A stretch of DNA of 17,071 nt from Prevotella sp. UBA4341 (GTDB lineage Bacteria > Bacteroidota > Bacteroidia > Bacteroidales > Bacteroidaceae). A program made the translations under genes and the position numbers. The notes below the pieces were generated by a model. That model did no database searches. It was given only the letters and a program-made list of their open reading frames with translations, and had not been told where the DNA came from. Location: positions 14,541 through 31,611 of the forward strand of contig DGTH01000021.1 of assembly GCA_002393705.1 (NCBI GenBank), read 5' to 3'. Shown here piece after piece: positions 14,226-17,071 of the stretch; position 1 is the stretch's first letter, and the number at the start of each line of letters is the position of its first letter.

Positions 14226-15414
14226 ACTCATACAACTCAAGCGCGGTAAGGAGGAGAGCCTGCGCAGGTTTCATCCCTGGGTGTTCTCGGGGGCCATACA
14301 GCGTGAAAGCGACGACCTGAACGAGGGTGACGTGGTCCGTGTGTTGTCGGCCGACGGCGACTTCCTGGCTGTCGGTCACTACCAGCGTGGAAGCATCACG
14401 GTAAGGGTGCTCTCGTTCAGCGATGTACCAATAGACCGGGAGTTTTGGCTTTCGCGCCTTCGGTCTGCCTTTACGTTGCGGCAGACCATCGGGCTGGCCG
14501 ACAACGAGCGGAATAATACCTACCGCCTGGTACATGGCGAGGGCGACCTTCTGCCAGGACTGGTTATTGACATCTATGGACAGACGGCCGTGATGCAGGC
14601 TCACAGCATCGGCATGCATCTTCAGCGCCGTGAAATAGCCGACCAGCTGATGCAGGTGTTGGACGGAAGAGTCAGCCATGTCTATTACAAGAGTGAGACG
14701 ACACTTCCCTTCATGGAGCCCGAGAATGGCTTTCTGGTTGGCGGTAGCCGGGAAAACGTCGCCGTGGAGAATGGGCTGAAGTTCCGCGTAGATTGGCTGA
14801 AGGGCCAGAAGACGGGCTTCTTCATTGACCAGCGCAACAACCGCCAGCTGTTAGAGCACTACGCCCGGGGGCGACGTGTCCTTAACATGTTCTGCTATAC
14901 GGGCGGCTTTTCGGTTTATGCCCTGCGGGGTGGGGCGGAGTCGGTACACTCCGTCGATAGTTCGGCCAAGGCCATCGAGCTGACCCGCCAGAACGTAGCC
15001 CTGAACTTTGGCGACGACCCTCGTCATGAGGCCTTCTGCGACGATGCCTTCAAGTTCCTCGACAACAGCCAACACCCAACCCCCAACCCCCAACACCCAT
15101 CCTACGACCTCATTATCCTGGACCCGCCGGCATTCGCCAAACACCGTGGAGCCCTGCACAACGCGCTGAAGGGATATACACGCCTGAACCAGAAGGCTTT
15201 CGAGAAGATAGAGCCAGGGGGCGTGCTGTTTACTTTCTCCTGTTCGCAGGTTGTGACCAAGGACAACTTCCGCAACGCCGTGTTTACGGCTGCTGCCCTG
15301 GCTCGCAGGAAGGTGCGCATTCTGCACCAGCTGCACCAGCCTGAAGACCACCCCATCAACATCTATCACCCCGAAGGCGAATACCTGAAGGGGCTCGTCG
15401 TCTATGTTGAATAA
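14218..15414 (+). CDS. rlmI: Class I SAM-dependent rRNA methyltransferase, RlmI-like
   Basis: An N-terminal PUA RNA-binding domain (about 1-75), a linking domain and a Rossmann-fold methyltransferase make up the 398-residue protein. FCYTGGFSVYA (225-235) is the SAM-binding motif, DPPAF (302-306) is motif IV, and FTFSCSQ holds the Cys expected of a cytosine-5 methyltransferase. E. coli RlmI methylates C1962 of 23S rRNA; the same target here is inference. The ATG at 14218 is preferred to TTG at 14209 because the conserved opening follows it. Residues about 284-295 (SQHPTPNPQHPS), just before motif IV, are encoded by a heptamer array and look inserted. It overlaps tilS by 11 bases. Confidence 0.92.
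   Translation: MDKLIQLKRGKEESLRRFHPWVFSGAIQRESDDLNEGDVVRVLSADGDFLAVGHYQRGSITVRVLSFSDVPIDREFWLSRLRSAFTLRQTIGLADNERNNTYRLVHGEGDLLPGLVIDIYGQTAVMQAHSIGMHLQRREIADQLMQVLDGRVSHVYYKSETTLPFMEPENGFLVGGSRENVAVENGLKFRVDWLKGQKTGFFIDQRNNRQLLEHYARGRRVLNMFCYTGGFSVYALRGGAESVHSVDSSAKAIELTRQNVALNFGDDPRHEAFCDDAFKFLDNSQHPTPNPQHPSYDLIILDPPAFAKHRGALHNALKGYTRLNQKAFEKIEPGGVLFTFSCSQVVTKDNFRNAVFTAAALARRKVRILHQLHQPEDHPINIYHPEGEYLKGLVVYVE
15071..15098 (+). repeat. AACACCC heptamer array inside the methyltransferase gene
   Basis: Four units in exact 7-bp register (AACACCC, AACCCCC, AACCCCC, AACACCC) sit in frame in the catalytic domain, in a loop just before the strand leading to DPPAF. The reading frame is kept and the protein remains full length. 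Confidence 0.88.
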
Positions 15415-16720
15415 GGTACGCGCGCTGATAGACCGCTACCGCCTGTTGCGGCGTGACGGCCGCTACCTGGTGGCCCTCAGTGGCGGGGCTGATAGTGTGG
15501 CCCTGCTGCTCGTGCTTCAGGAGCTGGGCTATCAGGTAGAGGCCGTCCACTGTAACTTCAGGCTGCGGGGCCCGGAGTCTGACCGCGACGAGCAGTTTGT
15601 CTTGGAGCTATGCCGCGAGCGGGACATCAGCCTGCACCGTGCCCATTTCGACACGCGTGGCTATGCTGAGCTGCACCACGTGAGCATAGAGATGGCAGCC
15701 CGCGAGTTGCGTTACCGCTACTTTGAGCAGCTGCGCCAAGACTTGGCGATGGATGCCATTTGCGTGGCCCATCATGGGGACGATGTTGCCGAGACGGTGC
15801 TGCTGAACCTCATACGCGGCACGGGGTTAAGAGGCCTTCAAGGCATAAGGCCCAAGAATGGCTACGTGGTAAGGCCCTTGCTGTCAGTCAGTCGCAAGGA
15901 TGTTGAGCAGTACCTCAAGGACAAGCAGCAGCCTTACGTCACCGACAGCACCAACTTGGAAGCCGACGCCTTGAGAAACAAAATCAGACTGAACGTGATG
16001 CCGCAGCTACGCGCCGTGAACCCGAAGGCCGCCGAGAACATCAGGTGGGCGGCACGTTGCGTGGCCGATGCGCTGAGCGTCTATGACGAAGCCATTGAGC
16101 GCCAGCGCCGTGAGGCCGTCGTAGAGGAGAGCGACGAGGGCCTGAAGCTTGACATGCGGAAAGTCAGAAGCGAATCCTTGCTCTTCGAGCTGCTCAAGCC
16201 CTATGGCTTTTCTGCGGCGGTCACCTGTGGGCTGGCTTCGCAGCGGCGCAAGACGGGACGCCTGTTCAGCAGCCAGGAGTATGACGCCGTGGTCGATAGG
16301 GAGTACCTCGTGGTGAGGCGTCGGACAGCTGAAGACCGCCCCCTCGTCCTGCCGGAGTGTGGCACCTATTGCTTGACTTCGGGCGTGAAGCTGACGCTGG
16401 CGCAGTTTGAGAGGGATGCCACGTTCCAGCCGTCGAAAGAACAACACCTGGTCCATGTCGATGGGGGGAAGGTCCGCTTCCCGCTCACGGTGCGCCGGGT
16501 GCAGGAGGGCGACTGGTTTGTACCCTTCGGCATGACGGGCCGCAAGCTGGTCAGCGACTTCTTGACCGACCGCAAGGTCAACCTCCTGGACAAAAGAAAA
16601 GCGCTCGTCGTTTGTGACGCGACGAACGCTGTAGTATGGCTGGTCGGCTACAGAACCGACAACCGTTTCCGTGTTAGTGATGAGACTGAGAGCGTGTTGA
16701 TCATCCATTCATCGACATGA
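15404..16720 (+). CDS. tilS: tRNA(Ile)-lysidine synthetase
   Basis: TilS attaches lysine to C34 of the CAU-anticodon tRNA-Ile with ATP, changing its codon reading from AUG to AUA and its charging from Met to Ile. The 438-residue protein has the PP-loop SGGADS (26-31), HCNFRLRG, and [18 protein letters not shown] in the N-terminal adenylation domain. A linker follows, then a C-terminal tRNA-binding domain (about 365-438) with [16 protein letters not shown]. The gene overlaps rlmI by 11 bases at its start and rho by 20 bases at its end. It is the last gene of the operon. Confidence 0.96.
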   Translation: MLNKVRALIDRYRLLRRDGRYLVALSGGADSVALLLVLQELGYQVEAVHCNFRLRGPESDRDEQFVLELCRERDISLHRAHFDTRGYAELHHVSIEMAARELRYRYFEQLRQDLAMDAICVAHHGDDVAETVLLNLIRGTGLRGLQGIRPKNGYVVRPLLSVSRKDVEQYLKDKQQPYVTDSTNLEADALRNKIRLNVMPQLRAVNPKAAENIRWAARCVADALSVYDEAIERQRREAVVEESDEGLKLDMRKVRSESLLFELLKPYGFSAAVTCGLASQRRKTGRLFSSQEYDAVVDREYLVVRRRTAEDRPLVLPECGTYCLTSGVKLTLAQFERDATFQPSKEQHLVHVDGGKVRFPLTVRRVQEGDWFVPFGMTGRKLVSDFLTDRKVNLLDKRKALVVCDATNAVVWLVGYRTDNRFRVSDETESVLIIHSST

Positions 16721-17071
16721 GGAACTCCTCGTTGTTGGCCGTACGCACCAAGCGGTCGCGCACGGTGTCCATGGCCTCCATGGCGTTCATTTCGGCAATG
16801 AACTTGCGGATGATCCACATGCGGTTCAGCGTGGTCTGGTCCTGCAGCAGGTCGTCGCGGCGCGTGCTTGACTGCACCAGGTCGATGGCCGGGAAGATAC
16901 GCTTGTTGGAGAGCTGGCGGCTGAGCTGAATCTCCGAGTTGCCGGTACCCTTGAACTCCTCGAATATCACTTCGTCCATCTTTGAGCCCGTATCGACAAG
17001 TGCTGTAGCAATGATGGTCAGCGAGCCGCCGCCCTCTATGTTGCGTGCGGCACCGAAGAAGCGCTTGGGCT
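16701..17071 (-). CDS. rho: Transcription termination factor Rho, C-terminal part
   Basis: About 123 residues are visible; the rest lies beyond the right edge. The segment reads from KRFFGAARN and [18 protein letters not shown] through [14 protein letters not shown] to RRDDLL near the end, all diagnostic of the Rho RecA-like ATPase domain. Rho is a hexameric RNA helicase that ends transcription and limits antisense RNA. The visible part has no P-loop, which lies upstream. The stop codon is inside the 3' end of tilS, so the genes converge with a 20-base overlap and no intrinsic terminator between them. Confidence 0.97.
   Translation of the reverse strand, partial: PKRFFGAARNIEGGGSLTIIATALVDTGSKMDEVIFEEFKGTGNSEIQLSRQLSNKRIFPAIDLVQSSTRRDDLLQDQTTLNRMWIIRKFIAEMNAMEAMDTVRDRLVRTANNEEFLMSMNG

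Overview
The window looks like a stretch of core chromosome from a Bacteroidales bacterium, most likely a Prevotellaceae member. Three things point there. Several genes have the Bacteroidota -7 promoter box TAnnTTTG upstream. The gene set is typical of the order: paired deoxynucleoside kinases, YtxH plus holin-like small membrane proteins, a SPOR lipoprotein, and RuvX and peptide deformylase next to a TPR protein. Start codons follow A-rich leaders rather than strong Shine-Dalgarno sequences. The genus is an inference. No tRNA, rRNA, CRISPR array, transposase or phage gene is visible, and no gap between genes exceeds 300 bases.

Layout. At the left edge is the first dozen codons of a minus-strand gene. 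Its leader holds a 22-bp inverted repeat around a 24-bp perfect palindrome. A minus-strand pair follows: a NUDIX hydrolase and DNA polymerase IV (dinB), overlapping by ATGA. Divergent from it are two tandem deoxynucleoside kinase genes with an identical 28-nt leader, then a secreted protein gene broken by an in-frame TAA. Minus-strand pheS has its own terminator and faces a plus-strand operon of two lipoproteins, murB and a PhnP-like metallo-beta-lactamase-fold hydrolase. A three-gene minus-strand operon (YtxH protein, holin-like protein, 87-residue protein) runs into it. A second plus-strand operon has SPOR lipoprotein, ruvX, def, TPR protein, 3'-5' exonuclease, rlmI-like methyltransferase and tilS. 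The 3' end of rho converges on tilS at the right edge.

How the genes relate. Most are housekeeping genes: nucleotide salvage and sanitation with lesion bypass (kinases, NUDIX, dinB), translation and RNA maturation (pheS, def, rlmI, tilS), envelope (murB, SPOR, lipoproteins), and DNA or RNA processing (ruvX, exonuclease, rho).

The most unusual signal is not a gene. At least seven different short tandem arrays, each a different sequence but nearly all with a 7-bp unit, are scattered through the window. Some lie in leaders or directly against start codons. Two supply both the stop codon of one gene and the start region of the next (ruvX/def and def/TPR). Three lie inside coding sequence: a signal peptide, a TPR linker, and a loop of the methyltransferase domain. 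Heptanucleotide repeats of this general style are known from cyanobacteria as STRR sequences. I do not know of a description for this lineage, so this is the part of the window that most deserves a second look.
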